DNA of 64,000 nt. It comes from Herbidospora sakaeratensis (GTDB lineage: Bacteria; Actinomycetota; Actinomycetes; Streptosporangiales; Streptosporangiaceae). Of this stretch, positions 34,049-41,504 are shown one piece after another. The notes below the pieces were generated by a model. It saw only the letters and a program-made list of their open reading frames with translations, was not told the DNA's origin and did not search any database. Numbering within the stretch: the first letter of the stretch is position 1; each line of letters starts with the position of its first letter. The position numbers were made by a program, and so were the translations under genes. Location of the stretch: contig NZ_BBXC01000010.1 in assembly GCF_001570525.1 (NCBI RefSeq), positions 434,001-498,000 of the forward strand, given 5' to 3'.

Positions 34049-34077
34049 CGCAGCGAGCAGTCCAGATGCCCGCTGCC
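34049..34077 (+). promoter_or_regulatory. Leader stem-loop with GTCCAGA loop, upstream of precursor 2
   Basis: CGCAGCGAGCA-GTCCAGA-TGCCCGCTGCC: the same loop and nearly the same right arm as before precursor 1, with compensating change T-A to C-G at the loop-closing pairs. About 50 nt before the start codon. Confidence 0.6.
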
Positions 34078-34128
34078 ACTCCCGTCGAATCTCGGCCGCG
34101 TGCCGAGGCGAATAAGGAGAGTGCCCCG

Positions 34129-34443
34129 ATGGCCGAAAGCATCTACATTCTCGGTGACGAGGACCGCGCGAAGTTCGCCCGCCTGATCGCCGCCGCGTGG
34201 GCGGACGAGGACGTCAAGGCCCGCTTCGACCAGGAGCCCCGCGAACTGCTCGCCGAGTACGGCGTCGTGATCCCCGAGGGCGTGCCCACGCCGCTGCTGC
34301 CCGCGCGTCCCGAGGGCGAGTTCAGCGTCGAGGACCTGCAGGTGGCGGCCGGCGCCCAGGTCGAGGGCTGCGTCGGCACCGCCGGCACGCTCGGCACCAT
34401 CGGCGGCTGCGCCGGCACCGCAGGCACCTACGGCTGCGCCTGA
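34129..34443 (+). CDS. RiPP precursor 2 with NHLP leader
   Basis: 104 residues from ATG at 34129 (AAGGAG 9 nt upstream), starting MAESIYILGDEDRAKFARLI, nearly identical to precursor 1. The leader ends 'EDLQVAAGA'. The core begins QVEGC and holds the same T-x-G run (GTAGTLGTIGGCAGTAGTYG) but with three Cys (EGCVG, GGCAG, YGCA) where precursor 1 has one. The close pairing of sequence and differing Cys count suggests recent duplication and core diversification. Confidence 0.9.
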   Translation: MAESIYILGDEDRAKFARLIAAAWADEDVKARFDQEPRELLAEYGVVIPEGVPTPLLPARPEGEFSVEDLQVAAGAQVEGCVGTAGTLGTIGGCAGTAGTYGCA

Positions 34444-34452
34444 CCCCGTCGA

Positions 34453-34505
34453 GGTGAACCGTCCCGGCGGCGTGGATCCCGCCTGCGCGCCCCGGGACGT
34501 TCACC
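34453..34505 (+). terminator. Terminator hairpin after precursor 2
   Basis: GGTGAAC-c-GTCCCGG at the left pairs with CCGGGACGTTCACC at the right, one bulged C, enclosing a GC-rich inner loop. It begins 10 nt after the stop. It would limit read-through from the abundant precursor transcript into the kinase-like gene. Confidence 0.65.
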
Positions 34506-34550
34506 GGCCGCCCCGTTGCCTAAGCGGCACCGGGGGGTCATGATCCGTTT

Positions 34551-35303
34551 GTGAGCAGACCGGGAGAGTCCGGGCAGCGGACGTCCGTTCGCGCACCCCT
34601 CGAGGTGCGGGTCGGGCGGGCCGCCATTGTCGCGTTCGCGCTGTTCCTCATCAGCCAGACCTTCGCCCACTACATCCAGAACGACCCCGGCAGGGCCGGG
34701 CCCGCCGTGATCCTGGGCGCCGCCGTGGTCGCCCTCTACGCCTGGGCCGCCATGGGCGCCCGGGGCCGGAGACGCTGGTGGATCGCCGGGGCGATGTCCG
34801 TGCTGGTCTACGCGCCGCTGCCGCTGCTGGGCGAGTGGTGGGCCATCTCGGGCGTCTTCCTCGCCGCGACGGCGCTGGGTTTCCTGTCGCGGAGGTGGGC
34901 GCTGCCCGCGTTCGTGCTGGTGCTCGTCGTGGAGCTGCTCAAGTCGCTGGCCCTCGGCGACACCATGGCGATGGCCATGTCGTGGATTCTGCTCGTCGCG
35001 GTGGCGTCGTTCCTGCTCGCGGCGCTCACCCGGTTCGCCGAGACGGCGCGGGTGCTCTACGAGACCCGGGCCGAACTCGCCGCCGCCGAGGTGGCCGCGC
35101 AGCGGGTGCGGGCCATGGGCGAGCTGGAGGGCATTCTCGGCAGCCGGCTCGACACCATCGCCCGGCAGGGCGTCGCGGTGCTCGGCAACGCCGACGGCGA
35201 CGCCGAGACGGTCCGCGGGCAGTTGCGCGGCATGCTCGACGTGGCGCTGGAGGCCCAGCGCGAGATGCGCGAGTTCGCGCACCGGGGTCAGCACCTCACG
35301 TAA
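34551..35303 (+). CDS. Degenerate histidine-kinase-like membrane protein (phosphoacceptor His replaced by Glu, no ATPase domain)
   Basis: 250 residues from GTG at 34551. Several helices occupy about 20-165 ('AAIVAFALFLISQTFAHYIQ', 'VVALYAWAAMG', 'MSWILLVAVASFLLAALT'), then a coiled coil and a HisKA_3-type dimerisation helix. Where the kinase at 52535 has 'RVRLAGELHDLLGQTLASIR', this protein has 'RVRAMGELEGILGSRLDTIA': the His is Glu. The protein stops about 60 residues later, without N, G1 or G2 boxes. It may heterodimerise with a full kinase of the cluster and act as a sensor or dominant regulator. It sits among precursor genes. It could also be a decayed kinase. Confidence 0.72.
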   Translation: MSRPGESGQRTSVRAPLEVRVGRAAIVAFALFLISQTFAHYIQNDPGRAGPAVILGAAVVALYAWAAMGARGRRRWWIAGAMSVLVYAPLPLLGEWWAISGVFLAATALGFLSRRWALPAFVLVLVVELLKSLALGDTMAMAMSWILLVAVASFLLAALTRFAETARVLYETRAELAAAEVAAQRVRAMGELEGILGSRLDTIARQGVAVLGNADGDAETVRGQLRGMLDVALEAQREMREFAHRGQHLT

Positions 35304-35330
35304 CGCGCCCCATCCATGATGAATATCACT

Positions 35331-35343
35331 TGATGTCCGTGAT
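35331..35343 (+). promoter_or_regulatory. TGATGTCCGTGAT motif upstream of precursor 3
   Basis: 12 of 13 match to the element before precursors 5 and 6. It is followed 4 nt later by TCGTTTCTGG, a 10-mer also present upstream of precursor 2 at 33999-34008. Lies 119 bp before the start codon. Confidence 0.5.
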
Positions 35344-35461
35344 GGTCGTTTCTGGTTCGTGCCCAGGCCGATGACAAAACTGATGGCACAGGCGGTCCCC
35401 TTCCCCACCTCCGGAGGACGTGCGAAACGCCCGACCCGGAGCCGCCGAATGAGGTGACTTC

Positions 35462-35749
35462 ATGCCGGAAGACTCGACCCTGCCCCCCGAACTCCGCACC
35501 CGGTTCGCCCGGTTCTCCGCTCTCGCCTGGTCAGACGAGACGCTCAGGGAGGACTTCGAACAGGACCCCCGCGCCGCGCTCGCCGCGGCGGGCATCGACT
35601 GGCCGGGCGACCTGCCGGTGCCGCCGCTGCCCGCACGGCCCGAGAACGCCATCGACCTGGAGAGCCTGGAGGCGTCGGCCGGCGCCGCACTCAGCACGAT
35701 CGGCACCGTGAGCTGCCCCACCGGGTGTTTCTCCCGTCAGAACAGCTGA
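35462..35749 (+). CDS. RiPP precursor 3 with NHLP leader
   Basis: 95 residues from ATG at 35462 (GAGGTGA 5-6 nt upstream). The leader keeps the family pattern: 'RTRFARFSALAWSDETLRED', 'DPRAALAAAGIDWPGDLPVP', 'ESLEASAGA'. The core is short, about 20 residues: ALSTIGTVSCPTGCFSRQNS, with two Cys and several Ser/Thr. It differs strongly from precursors 1 and 2 but resembles precursor 6 in 'STIGTVSC'/'ATISTVGC'. No GTCCAGA stem-loop lies upstream. Confidence 0.87.
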   Translation: MPEDSTLPPELRTRFARFSALAWSDETLREDFEQDPRAALAAAGIDWPGDLPVPPLPARPENAIDLESLEASAGAALSTIGTVSCPTGCFSRQNS

Positions 35750-35771
35750 TCACGTCTGTCATCCGGCGCCG

Positions 35772-35800
35772 GGTGGTGGGCAGTCCAGATGCCCACCACC
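35772..35800 (+). promoter_or_regulatory. Leader stem-loop with GTCCAGA loop, upstream of precursor 4
   Basis: GGTGGTGGGCA-GTCCAGA-TGCCCACCACC: a perfect 11-bp stem. The stem sequence differs from those at 33483 and 34049 but pairing and loop are kept, the pattern expected of a conserved RNA structure. About 43 nt before the precursor 4 start. Confidence 0.65.
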
Positions 35801-35843
35801 CCGCCGTCGAAGCATCTCATACCACGCTGCGGGGAGACCTGTG

Positions 35844-36122
35844 ATGACCCTAGACACCAACGGCCTGGACACCGCCCAGCGCAGAGTGTTCGGCGAGCTG
35901 ACCGCCCGCTCCTGGTCCGACGCCGGTCTCCGGCTCCGCTACGAACGCGAGCCCGTCGCCGTCCTGGCCGAATACGACATCCACCTGGCCGAGGGCATGC
36001 CCGCGCCGGCGCTGCCCCCGCGGCCCGCCGCCGAGGTCGTGGTCGAGACCCTCAGCGACCCGGTGGCCGTCACACCGCCGTGCCTCGACTTCTGCTTCTG
36101 CTGGATGCAGGTCTCCAAATGA
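35844..36122 (+). CDS. RiPP precursor 4 with NHLP-like leader and Cys/aromatic core
   Basis: 92 residues from ATG at 35844 (GGGGAGA 6 nt upstream; a GTG directly before it is an alternative). The leader matches the others: 'RRVFGELTARSWSDAGLRLR', 'YEREPVAVLAEYDIHLAEGM', 'PAPALPPRPAAEVVVETL'. The usual AAGA cleavage motif is replaced by 'DPVAVTPP'. The core 'CLDFCFCWMQVSK' has three Cys among aromatic residues and almost no Thr. It may be processed elsewhere or serve a different purpose. Its stop overlaps the HlyD gene start. Confidence 0.8.
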   Translation: MTLDTNGLDTAQRRVFGELTARSWSDAGLRLRYEREPVAVLAEYDIHLAEGMPAPALPPRPAAEVVVETLSDPVAVTPPCLDFCFCWMQVSK

Positions 36123-36832
36123 CGACGACCGCCGTCGAGACGTCCGGGGGCGAGCGCATCGAGCAGCTCGTCTCCACAGTGCGGACCAAGGCGTGGCTCG
36201 CCGCGGTCGCCCTCGTCGTGGTCGCGGGCAGCGGGGCCGGCTGGGCCTGGCTCGGGCAGGTCCGCGACGTCGTCCTCGCCTCCGGCGTGCTGGTGACGGG
36301 CGGCGGCCCCGCTCCCGTCGCCGCGCCGGTCGCGGGCAGCCTGGCCGAGGTGCTCGTCACGGCCGGGCAGGAGGTGGCCCCCGGCACGTCGCTGGCGGTG
36401 CTGGCCGGCGCCGACGGCACCCGGCGCGTCGTCGCCGCCGCGTCGGCGGGCCGGGTGATCCGCACCGCCGTGCCGGGCACGGCCCTGGCCGCGGGCGCCC
36501 CCGTCGCGGTCGTCGACCCGGCCGCCGGGCCGCTGAAGGCCGTGCTCCTGGTGGGCCCCGACCGGATCGGCGCGCTCACCGCGGGACAGCCGGTCACGGT
36601 CACCGGCGCGGGCCCCGGCAGGGTCAGCGCCGTCGACCCCTATCCCGCCTCGACCGACCAGCTGCGGCCCGTCTACGGCGACGCGCTCAAGGCCGACGGC
36701 CGTTATCTGGTGACCGTCGACCTCGACCGCCCGGCCTGGCCCGGCGCCACGCTGACCCCCGTCGCCGGGGAGATCACCGTCGCCACCGTCCGCCCGGTGG
36801 ACGCGCTGTTCCACGGAGGCCCCCGTGGCTAG
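36119..36832 (+). CDS. HlyD-family membrane fusion protein of NHLM secretion system
   Basis: 237 residues; ATG at 36119 overlaps the precursor 4 stop (ATGA). One transmembrane helix at about 27-48 ('AWLAAVALVVVAGSGAGWAW'), then a biotinyl-lipoyl-like segment: 'ASGVLVTGGGPAPVAAPVAG', 'LVTAGQEVAPGTSLAVLAGA', 'PVAVVDPAAGPLKAVLLVGP'. The long coiled coil of Gram-negative HlyD is missing, as expected without an outer membrane. It works with the two ABC proteins downstream to export matured peptides. Confidence 0.87.
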   Translation: MTTTAVETSGGERIEQLVSTVRTKAWLAAVALVVVAGSGAGWAWLGQVRDVVLASGVLVTGGGPAPVAAPVAGSLAEVLVTAGQEVAPGTSLAVLAGADGTRRVVAAASAGRVIRTAVPGTALAAGAPVAVVDPAAGPLKAVLLVGPDRIGALTAGQPVTVTGAGPGRVSAVDPYPASTDQLRPVYGDALKADGRYLVTVDLDRPAWPGATLTPVAGEITVATVRPVDALFHGGPRG

Positions 36833-38984
36833 GACCGCGACCCGCCCGGTCCGCACCGAGCGCCGCCCGCAGATGGAGGACGCCGACTGCGGGCCCGCCT
36901 GCCTCAGCATGGTCTTCGCCTACCACGGCCTGCGGGTCCCCCTCCACGAGATCAGGGAGCGGTCGGGCGTCGGGCGCGACGGCCTGTCGGGGGCGGGGCT
37001 CAAGAAGGCGGCCGAGGAGTACGGCTTCGACATCACCGGCTTCCGCCTGGACGCCGACGAACTGGCCGACTACCCCGTCCCCTCGATGATCTTCGTCGAC
37101 CAGCGCCACTTCGTGGTGCTGGAGGGCATGCGCAAGAAGTGGGCGTACGTCAACGACCCCGCGATCGGCCGGATCCGGCTCAGCCGGCCCGACTTCCGCA
37201 AGCGGTTCAGCGGGATCGTGCTGGTGCCGCGGCCCGGCGAGGGCTTCACGCCCGGCGGGAAACGGTTCCCGCTGGTGCGCTCCGCGCTCGGGAAGGTCCG
37301 GCCCTACCTCTCCACGCTGCTCGCCATCGCCGTGATGGCCTTCATGCTCGCGCTGCCCGCCGTGGCCACCGCGCTGCTCACCCGGCTGCTGCTGGGGGAG
37401 GTGCTGATCGCAGGGGAGGCCACCTGGTCGGCGCCCGTGCTGCTCGGCCTGCTGGCCTGCGCGGCGTTCACCCTGGTCGGGACCTGGTCGCAGCAGCGGC
37501 TGCTCGGCGCGGTGCAGACCGCGATGGCGGCCGACCTGTCGGGCCGGTACATGTGGCGGCTGCTCCGGCTGCCGGGCGACTTCTTCCACCGCCGGATGAC
37601 CGGCGGCCTGGTGATGAAGACCTCGTTCGGCGCGGGCCTGGCCATCCTGCTGTCCGACCGGGCCGCCGCCGCGGTGGCGGCCGTCCTGACGATGGTGCTG
37701 CACTCGGCGATCCTGTACGCCTTCCACCCGGCCTTCGCCCTGGTCGCCGGGGCCCTGGCGGCGGTCAACCTGCTGGCGATGCGCGCGGTCAGCCGGGCCG
37801 CCGCCCCGCACCAGCAGAAGCTGCTCTTCGACGAGCACCGCCGCGACGGCATGGCCTTCAACGGCATCTCGATGGCCGAGTCGCTCAAGGCCGACGGCGC
37901 CGAGGGCTGGTTCTTCCAGAAGTGGGCGGGCCTGTCGGCCAAGGCGCTGGCGACCACCCAGGACCTCATGCGGACCACACAGGCGCTCCTGGCGGTGCCG
38001 GCCGCCCTCGGCTCGCTCGCCGGCGCGACCATGGTGATCACCGGCGCGGTCCTGATGGCCAACGGCGAGGTCACCCTGGCCACGGTCATCGCCGCCCAGT
38101 TGCTCGTCGGCGCGTTCCTGGTGCCGGTCACCGCGCTGGTCGGCATCGGCGCCGAGGCCCAGATCGCGGTCGCCCAGACCAGCATGTACGACGACGCGAT
38201 CAGCGCCGAACCCGATCCCCAGTACGCCGCCCTCCCCGGCGCCCCCGAGACCGACGGCGGCCTGCGCGGCGCGGTCGAGTTCCACGACGTCAGCTTCGGC
38301 TACGACCGCCAGCGCGGCCCGGTCATCAGCGGCCTGTCGTTCCGGGTCGAACCCGGCCAGCGGGTCTCCGTCGTGGGGCGTACCGGCAGCGGGAAGTCGA
38401 CCGTCGCCCGGTTGCTCACCGGCGCGGTCAAGCCGTGGTCGGGCCAGATCCTCCTCGACGGCATCCCCCGCGAGCACTGGCCCCGGGAGACGCTCACCAC
38501 GTCGATCGGCTACGTCGAGCAGAACCTCCAGGTCTTCGAGGGCACCGTCGCCGACAACCTGACGCTCTGGGACCCGACCATCCCGCAGTACCGGCTGCAC
38601 CGGGCGTTGTCGGACGCCGGCCTCGCCGACGTCGTCGCCCGCCGAGGCGGCCTGTCGGGCGGCTGGATCCAGGAGCGGGGCCGCAACCTGTCGGGCGGCG
38701 AGCGGCAGCGGCTGGAGATCGCCCGGGCGCTCGTGTTGTCGCCTTCGGTGCTGGTGCTCGACGAGGCGACCAGCGCCCTCGACGCCGAGACCGAGGCGTT
38801 CGTCGACGCCAACGTGAAGTCGCGCGGCTGCACCAGCGTGGTGATCGCGCACCGGCTCAGCACCGTGCGCGAGAGCGACCTCATCCTCGTGCTCGACCGG
38901 GGGAAGGTCGTCCAGCGCGGCACCCACGCCGAGCTCATCGCCGTCCCGGGCCACTACCGCACGCTGGTCGAGGAAGCCTCATGA
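36825..38984 (+). CDS. NHLM-type peptidase C39 / ABC exporter
   Basis: 719 residues from GTG at 36825, overlapping the HlyD gene by 8 nt. A C39 double-Gly peptidase lies at about 15-130, with Cys in 'EDADCGPACLSMVFAYHG', His in 'VDQRHFVVLEG' and Asp in 'YVNDPAIGRI'. Six transmembrane helices follow, then the nucleotide-binding domain: Walker A 'GRTGSGKSTVAR', signature 'LSGGERQRLEIARALVL', Walker B 'LVLDEATSALDAET', H-loop 'VIAHRLSTV'. It removes the NHLP leader after the Gly-Ala site and exports the core. All catalytic residues are present. Confidence 0.95.
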   Translation: MARTATRPVRTERRPQMEDADCGPACLSMVFAYHGLRVPLHEIRERSGVGRDGLSGAGLKKAAEEYGFDITGFRLDADELADYPVPSMIFVDQRHFVVLEGMRKKWAYVNDPAIGRIRLSRPDFRKRFSGIVLVPRPGEGFTPGGKRFPLVRSALGKVRPYLSTLLAIAVMAFMLALPAVATALLTRLLLGEVLIAGEATWSAPVLLGLLACAAFTLVGTWSQQRLLGAVQTAMAADLSGRYMWRLLRLPGDFFHRRMTGGLVMKTSFGAGLAILLSDRAAAAVAAVLTMVLHSAILYAFHPAFALVAGALAAVNLLAMRAVSRAAAPHQQKLLFDEHRRDGMAFNGISMAESLKADGAEGWFFQKWAGLSAKALATTQDLMRTTQALLAVPAALGSLAGATMVITGAVLMANGEVTLATVIAAQLLVGAFLVPVTALVGIGAEAQIAVAQTSMYDDAISAEPDPQYAALPGAPETDGGLRGAVEFHDVSFGYDRQRGPVISGLSFRVEPGQRVSVVGRTGSGKSTVARLLTGAVKPWSGQILLDGIPREHWPRETLTTSIGYVEQNLQVFEGTVADNLTLWDPTIPQYRLHRALSDAGLADVVARRGGLSGGWIQERGRNLSGGERQRLEIARALVLSPSVLVLDEATSALDAETEAFVDANVKSRGCTSVVIAHRLSTVRESDLILVLDRGKVVQRGTHAELIAVPGHYRTLVEEAS

Positions 38985-41503
38985 GCGGATACCCCGTCAG
39001 CGAGATCGAGCTGATCGACCCCTACGCCTGCTGGACCGTCGTCAGCGGTTCGGTCGACGTGATGCTCTCGCCCGTCGACGGCGCCGGCCCCCGCCACCGC
39101 GTGGTCCGGGTGGAGAGCGGCGAGCTCATGCACGGGTTCGCCGCCACCGACCTGCCCGGCGGCTACACCGTCGTGGCCTCGCCCGCCGAGGGGACCGCCG
39201 TCCGCCGCGTCCGCCGCGACGCCGACGCCGTCTCCTCCTGGGTACGCCGCCTCAACGGCCCCACCGGCGCGGACGCCGCCCCCAGCCTCCGCGACCTGCA
39301 CCGGGGCACCCTCACGCGGGTGCTCATGCTGGCCGAGGCGGAGGAGGCCGACCGCGACCACTGGCGGGCGGCCCGCGCCCAGGCCGCCGACGACATGCTG
39401 CGCCGGTCGTTCGCCGACATCGCGGCCGCCGCCGGGGTCGCGCCGGTGCCGGGCAGCCCGCGTACGGCCGCCGACCGGGCCGTGGAGGTCGTCAAGGCGC
39501 TCGGCGACCACTGCGGCTTCGCCGCGCACGCCATCGACCCGGCGTCCACCGATCCGCTCGGCGCGGCGCTCGACCTGGCCAGGGCCCGGCACCGGAAGGT
39601 GCTGCTCGACGACGGCTGGTGGCGCGAGGCGACCGTGCCGCTGGTCGGCTTCCTCAAGGCCGGCGGGCGGCCGGTGGCGCTGCTGCCGCACAAGGGCGGC
39701 TACCTGATCGCCGACCCGTCGGAGGAGCGGCGCCGCGTCACCGACGAGGTGGCCGCGGCCCTCGACGCGCACGCCTGGCAGATCTATCCGCCGCTCGACG
39801 AGGGCCTCACCTCGCCACTCGCGCTGCTCCGCTACGGCCTGCGCGGCGCGGGCCGCGAACTGGCCTGGTTGCTGGCGGCCGGCGGCGGGGCCGCTCTGCT
39901 CGCGCTCGGCGTGCCGATGCTCACCTTCGTGCTGCTGACCGCCGCGCAGCACCCGGCCGACCAGCCGGCCATGATCTGGATCGCGGTCGTCATCGCGGGC
40001 GCGGTCACCGCCAGCACCCTGCTCCTGGCCGTGCGGAACGCGGTGCTGGTGAGGGTGCAGGGGCGGTTGCAGGAACGCCTCGAACCGGCCATCTGGAGCC
40101 ATCTCGTCTCGCTCGACCTGCCGTTCTACTCCCAATACAGCACCGGCAACCTGGTCCACCGGGCCAACGCCGTGGCCGACATGCGCAAGGCGCTCGGCGA
40201 GGCGGCGGTCAACTCGCTGCTCGGCGGCGTGTTCTCGCTGCTGGGCCTGCTGATCCTGGTCACTGTCGACTGGCGGCTCGCGCTGGTCGTGCTCGGCGGG
40301 GTGCTGGTGCTGCTGGCCGTGCTGGCCGCGCTCGCCGTGCGGCAGCAGAAGCACGAGCTGGTCATGCACGAGGAGTACGGCCGCATCTACTCCCTCCTGT
40401 ACGCCTGCCTCAGCGCCATCGACAAGATCCACGTCGCCGGGCGGGAGGCGCAGGTCTTCGGCCTGTGGTCACGGGCGTTCTCCGCCCAGCAGGGCGCGGC
40501 CTCGGCGGCCCGGCGCGAACGGGCCGTGTCGGCGGCGATCGGCGCGGCGGCCCAGCCGCTGCTGCTGCTCCTGCTCGCCTTCACCGGGTTGTCGCTGGAC
40601 GTGCCGGCGGCCTCGTTCGTGGTCGCGGCCGTGGCGCTGGGCCAGTTCGTCCTGGCGCTCGGCCAGGTCAGCCGGGCGGTGGAGGCGGCCTTCGCGCTGC
40701 TGCCCCGGTTCGAGCGGCTGAAGCCGCTGCTGGAACGCGCGCCCGAGACGCCTCCCGGGGCCAAGGACCCGGGCGAGCTGGCCGGGCTGGTCCGGCTGCA
40801 CGACGTGTCGTTCGCCTACCCGGGCACCGCCAAGCAGATCCTCGAAGAGGTGTCGATGGTGTTCCGGCCCGGCGAGTTCGTCGCCGTCACCGGCCACTCG
40901 GGGGCGGGCAAGTCGACGCTCGTACGCCTGCTGCTCGGCTTCGAGCCGCCGCGTACCGGACAGGTCCTCTACGACGGCGGTGACCTGCGCGACCTCGACC
41001 TGCGGCGGGTCCGCACCCAGGTCGGCGTGGTGATGCAGCAGGCCAGAGTGCTACGCGGCTCGGTGCTGGAGAACATCATCGGCGACGTGCCCGGGGCCCG
41101 CGAGGAGGACGCCTGGCGGGCGGCCCGGCTGGCCGACCTCGACGGCGACATCGCCCGGTTGCCCATGGGCATGCACACCATCATCAGCGAGGACAACGCC
41201 TCCTTCTCCGGCGGCGAGCTGCAACGGCTGCTCATCGCCCGCGCGCTGGTGAAACGGCCCCGGGTGCTCATCCTCGACGAGGCCACCAGCGCCCTCGACA
41301 ACGTCACCCAGGCGCTGGTCAGCCGCCGGATCGCCGAGCTCGACATCACCCGGATCGTGATCGCCCACCGGCTGAGCACCATCAGGTCGGCCGATCGGAT
41401 CTACGTACTCGACCAGGGCAGGGTCGTCGCCAACGGCACCTTCGAGGAGCTGATGGAGGACAACGAGCTGTTCGCCCGGATGGTCCGCCGACAGGAGGTC
41501 TGA
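38981..41503 (+). CDS. NHLM-type ABC exporter, second subunit with N-terminal regulatory domain
   Basis: 840 residues; ATG at 38981 overlaps the previous stop. The first about 280 residues lack C39 catalytic residues and begin with a cyclic-nucleotide-binding-like beta domain ('YACWTVVSGSVDVMLSPVDG', 'ELMHGFAATDLPGGYTVVAS'), followed by a pseudo-peptidase-like segment ('LKAGGRPVALLPHKGGYLIA'). Six helices and the ATPase follow: 'GHSGAGKSTLVRLLLG', 'FSGGELQRLLIARALVK' (Phe and Glu variants of LSGGQ), 'LILDEATSALDNVT'. This matches the second ABC protein of NHLM systems. It probably heterodimerises with the C39 protein. Confidence 0.93.
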   Translation: MSGYPVSEIELIDPYACWTVVSGSVDVMLSPVDGAGPRHRVVRVESGELMHGFAATDLPGGYTVVASPAEGTAVRRVRRDADAVSSWVRRLNGPTGADAAPSLRDLHRGTLTRVLMLAEAEEADRDHWRAARAQAADDMLRRSFADIAAAAGVAPVPGSPRTAADRAVEVVKALGDHCGFAAHAIDPASTDPLGAALDLARARHRKVLLDDGWWREATVPLVGFLKAGGRPVALLPHKGGYLIADPSEERRRVTDEVAAALDAHAWQIYPPLDEGLTSPLALLRYGLRGAGRELAWLLAAGGGAALLALGVPMLTFVLLTAAQHPADQPAMIWIAVVIAGAVTASTLLLAVRNAVLVRVQGRLQERLEPAIWSHLVSLDLPFYSQYSTGNLVHRANAVADMRKALGEAAVNSLLGGVFSLLGLLILVTVDWRLALVVLGGVLVLLAVLAALAVRQQKHELVMHEEYGRIYSLLYACLSAIDKIHVAGREAQVFGLWSRAFSAQQGAASAARRERAVSAAIGAAAQPLLLLLLAFTGLSLDVPAASFVVAAVALGQFVLALGQVSRAVEAAFALLPRFERLKPLLERAPETPPGAKDPGELAGLVRLHDVSFAYPGTAKQILEEVSMVFRPGEFVAVTGHSGAGKSTLVRLLLGFEPPRTGQVLYDGGDLRDLDLRRVRTQVGVVMQQARVLRGSVLENIIGDVPGAREEDAWRAARLADLDGDIARLPMGMHTIISEDNASFSGGELQRLLIARALVKRPRVLILDEATSALDNVTQALVSRRIAELDITRIVIAHRLSTIRSADRIYVLDQGRVVANGTFEELMEDNELFARMVRRQEV

Positions 41504-41504
41504 A

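Noticed and set aside
35746-35765. TGATCACGTCTGTCAT before precursor 4 as another copy of the TGATGTCCGTCAT motif
   Set aside because: Spacing differs by three bases and the middle does not align; the likeness is limited to the ends.
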